Source of the DNA: Nitratifractor sp.
GTDB lineage: Bacteria; Campylobacterota; Campylobacteria; Campylobacterales; Sulfurovaceae
Assembly (NCBI GenBank): GCA_015485845.1
Contig: WFSU01000202.1
Location: forward strand, 1 to 15,536
Direction of reading: 5' to 3'
Length of the DNA stretch: 15,536 nucleotides
Within the stretch, counting starts at the first letter, position 1. Every line of letters starts with the position of its first letter. Positions 14,415-15,536 of the stretch are shown in pieces. A program made the translations under genes and the position numbers. Under the pieces are notes generated by a model, which saw only the letters and a list, made by a program, of their open reading frames with translations, was not told the DNA's origin and did no database searches.

Positions 14415-14774
14415 ATGAAAAAAATTGTTTTCTATGCACTTCCATCTGGCAAGAAACCTGTCGAAGCGTTTTTTGATTCCCTTTCCGCCAAAGAGGCACA
14501 GAAGATGGTTTGGGTTTTGAAGCTTATCGAAGAGTTCGAAACGGTTTCGACCCAATATTATAAACCACTTACCAATACGAATGGAATCATAGAAATACGT
14601 GCGCATCTCGGGAAGAATCATTTCAGATTATTAGGGTTTGAAGATCAGAACACTTTGGTGATCCTGACGAACGGATTCCGAAAAAAAGATCAAAAGGTAC
14701 CCCAGAAGGAGATACGTCTGGCACAGCAGAGGAAAGAAGAGTATCTCACACACAAGGAGAAGAATGATGAGTGA
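14415..14774 (+). CDS. HigB-like toxin (phage Gp49-related RelE family)
   Basis: This 119-residue protein has the Gp49/HigB pattern: KIVFYALPSGKKPVEAFFDSL at the start (shown here only in part), a central KPLTNTNGIIEIRAHLGKNHFRLLGF segment, VILTNGFRKKDQKVP, and a basic, lysine-rich tail with alternating EIRLAQQRKEEY. HigB toxins cleave mRNA in the ribosome. The GFxKK..K.P element near the end is typical of the family. The toxin comes before the antitoxin, the usual higBA order. No Shine-Dalgarno precedes the ATG and the predicted transcription start coincides with it, so the mRNA may be leaderless. It overlaps the antitoxin gene by 11 bases. Composition is more AT-rich than the metabolic operon upstream. 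Confidence 0.82.
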   Translation: MKKIVFYALPSGKKPVEAFFDSLSAKEAQKMVWVLKLIEEFETVSTQYYKPLTNTNGIIEIRAHLGKNHFRLLGFEDQNTLVILTNGFRKKDQKVPQKEIRLAQQRKEEYLTHKEKNDE

Positions 14775-15042
14775 CCTCGATAGATACATCACGACAAGAA
14801 AAGCACGCGATGATGCTTTTGCCGAAGATTTTGACAAGGGTTATGAGGAGTTCAAGATCGGAGAGATGCTCCGGCAGGCACGGATCGAAGCGGGTCTGAC
14901 GCAGGAGGATCTCGCCGCGAAACTTCGCACCAAAAAATCCGCCATCTCTCGGATCGAAAATCATGCCAGAGACATCAAACTCTCTACTTTGGAAAATTTT
15001 GCCCGGAGTATCGGGAAAGAATTGAGGGTTTCGATCGCGTAA
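14764..15042 (+). CDS. HigA-like antitoxin with XRE-type helix-turn-helix
   Basis: This 92-residue protein is the likely antitoxin and repressor of the pair. After a charged N-terminal extension (about 1-30) comes a complete XRE helix-turn-helix: IGEMLRQARIEAGLTQEDLA, KLRTKKSAISRIEN, then KLSTLENFARSIGKELRVSI. Two adjacent ATG codons occur at 14764 and 14767. AAGGAG at 14754-14759 is 4 bases from the first and 7 from the second, so the second may be the true start, giving 91 residues. The strong ribosome binding site contrasts with none at the toxin, which would favour antitoxin synthesis. The palindromes over the upstream promoter are its likely operators. Confidence 0.85.
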   Translation: MMSDLDRYITTRKARDDAFAEDFDKGYEEFKIGEMLRQARIEAGLTQEDLAAKLRTKKSAISRIENHARDIKLSTLENFARSIGKELRVSIA

Positions 15043-15130
15043 ATGAGGCGAGGAGTTGAGATGCGCTTGCATCAGAACTCATTTTGTCGTAGATGAGAGT
15101 TATCGTTATCATCCGACCCCTCTTGCCGTC

Positions 15131-15198
15131 TATCTGCCCGGGTGGCGCACGCCACCGTCAGGGGGTTTCAACCCCACAACGGAAGTGGAGACTTCAGT
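15131..15198. repeat. Hairpin repeat copy C (partial copy of cluster B)
   Basis: From TATCTGCCC to GACTTCAGT this matches 14238-14311 almost base for base. The GGTGGC-GCAC-GCCACC hairpin is identical. The following lead-in is shortened by about six bases, one base differs in the linker, and the final CCCAC arm of B4 is missing. The left arm of the first hairpin (GGGCAGAT) is also absent, so the copy is truncated at both ends. Confidence 0.8.
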
Positions 15199-15263
15199 AA
15201 GGTTATCGTTGTCACCAAAGCCCTTCTTCCAATTTTATCGGACTTTTTTGTATCCTGTTATTC

Positions 15264-15292
15264 TTGGAAAGACTAACTAAAAATGCTATAAT
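15264..15292 (+). promoter_or_regulatory. Promoter of the DUF262 gene
   Basis: TTGGAA at 15264-15269 and TATAAT at 15287-15292 are 17 bases apart, and TGC just before the -10 gives an extended -10 (TGnTATAAT). Start is predicted near 15299. The leader of about 105 bases holds an inverted repeat, TTGTTCT (15322-15328) and AGAACAA (15352-15358), with a small inner stem CCA/TGG. Confidence 0.6.
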
Positions 15293-15403
15293 GTTCCTTG
15301 AATAAAAGAAAAATAAATCATTTGTTCTTGTCTCTCCAATTTGGCGGTATGAGAACAATAGCAATTCACATACGGTGGCATCAATTAAAAAAGGAAAAAT
15401 AAT

Positions 15404-15536
15404 ATGACAAACCAAATTGAAAGTGAAAAACTATTAATTAAACAGATTTTTGAAAGATGGTATAAAATACCAAATTATCAAAGACCTTATGTTTGGGGGA
15501 AAGACCAAATTTCTGATTTGTTGGATGATATTACTT
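15404..15536 (+). CDS. DUF262-family protein, N-terminus (partial, runs off window)
   Basis: The first 44 codons are present and the gene continues past the window end. The visible part includes RWYKIPNYQRPYVWGKDQI and LLDDI, the hallmark of the DUF262 N-terminus (Y.IP.YQR.Y.W..... LL.DI). DUF262 proteins include GmrS/GmrD-type modification-dependent restriction enzymes, where this domain is a ParB/Srx-like NTPase-nuclease fold; many lie in defence islands. AAGGA at 15391-15395 is 8 bases before the ATG. The segment is very AT-rich (about 30 percent GC by eye), unlike the metabolic genes, indicating recent transfer. Which DUF262 subtype it is cannot be told without the rest. Confidence 0.75.
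   Translation, partial: MTNQIESEKLLIKQIFERWYKIPNYQRPYVWGKDQISDLLDDIT

Larger units (their letters stand above)
15043..15403. other. Intergenic region with repeat copy C and an AT-rich leader
   Basis: This 361-base gap holds no gene I can support. It contains repeat copy C (15131-15198), an imperfect direct repeat flanking it (15099-15113 and 15202-15216), a strong promoter (15264-15292) and a leader of about 105 bases. Base composition falls sharply in AT direction from about 15215 onward. Confidence 0.6.

Overview
The window looks like the chromosome of a Campylobacterota (Epsilonproteobacteria) member with unusually high GC content for that phylum. The evidence is a class II DAHP synthase, an ArsS-type sensor kinase with an OmpR-type regulator, a short RibF, a CmoA, TATAAT/TACAAT -10 boxes with poorly conserved -35 boxes, and the order SPOR-domain protein, (trpE), aroE, which recalls the glyA-DUF1882-SPOR-aroE neighbourhood of Campylobacter. 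Genus cannot be fixed from sequence alone; a GC-rich lineage such as Nitratifractor or Hydrogenimonas would fit, but that is inference.

Layout. (1) 1-2281: tail of a SPOR-domain protein, then trpE and aroE, tightly packed (aroE starts at a TTG that overlaps the trpE stop). (2) 2282-2977: a Phd/YefM antitoxin and RelE/ParE toxin module inserted between housekeeping genes. (3) 2978-4881: a two-component system, response regulator then ArsS-like kinase, overlapping by one base. (4) 4882-6780: a type II restriction-modification operon, a C5-cytosine methyltransferase and an Eco47II-family endonuclease (predicted GGNCC specificity), with a promoter bracketed by direct repeats. (5) 6779-6969: a packed cluster of hairpin repeats between convergent genes. 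(6) 6967-10021, minus strand: class II DAHP synthase, then separately the overlapping pair ribF-cmoA. (7) 10259-14214: a three-gene operon encoding a glutamine synthetase-like ligase, an aldehyde dehydrogenase and an iron-type alcohol dehydrogenase. This set is suited to gamma-glutamylating an amino alcohol and oxidising it, and is the main metabolic novelty here. (8) 14225-14316: a second hairpin repeat cluster. (9) 14415-15042: a HigB/HigA-like toxin-antitoxin pair with an apparently leaderless toxin. (10) 15043-15403: intergenic region with a third, partial repeat copy flanked by imperfect direct repeats. (11) 15404-end: start of an AT-rich DUF262 (GmrS-like) gene, probably a horizontally acquired defence gene.

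How the parts relate. trpE, aroE and the DAHP synthase belong to aromatic amino acid synthesis: DAHP synthase starts the shikimate pathway, AroE reduces dehydroshikimate, and TrpE takes chorismate to anthranilate. The right half mixes a catabolic or nitrogen-acquisition operon with mobile or defence-type genes (two toxin-antitoxin pairs, one R-M system, one DUF262 gene). The repeats at three places are built from the same kinds of hairpin, with compensatory base changes between copies, which suggests a mobilised REP-like family. No tRNA, rRNA, CRISPR array or transposase gene was found.
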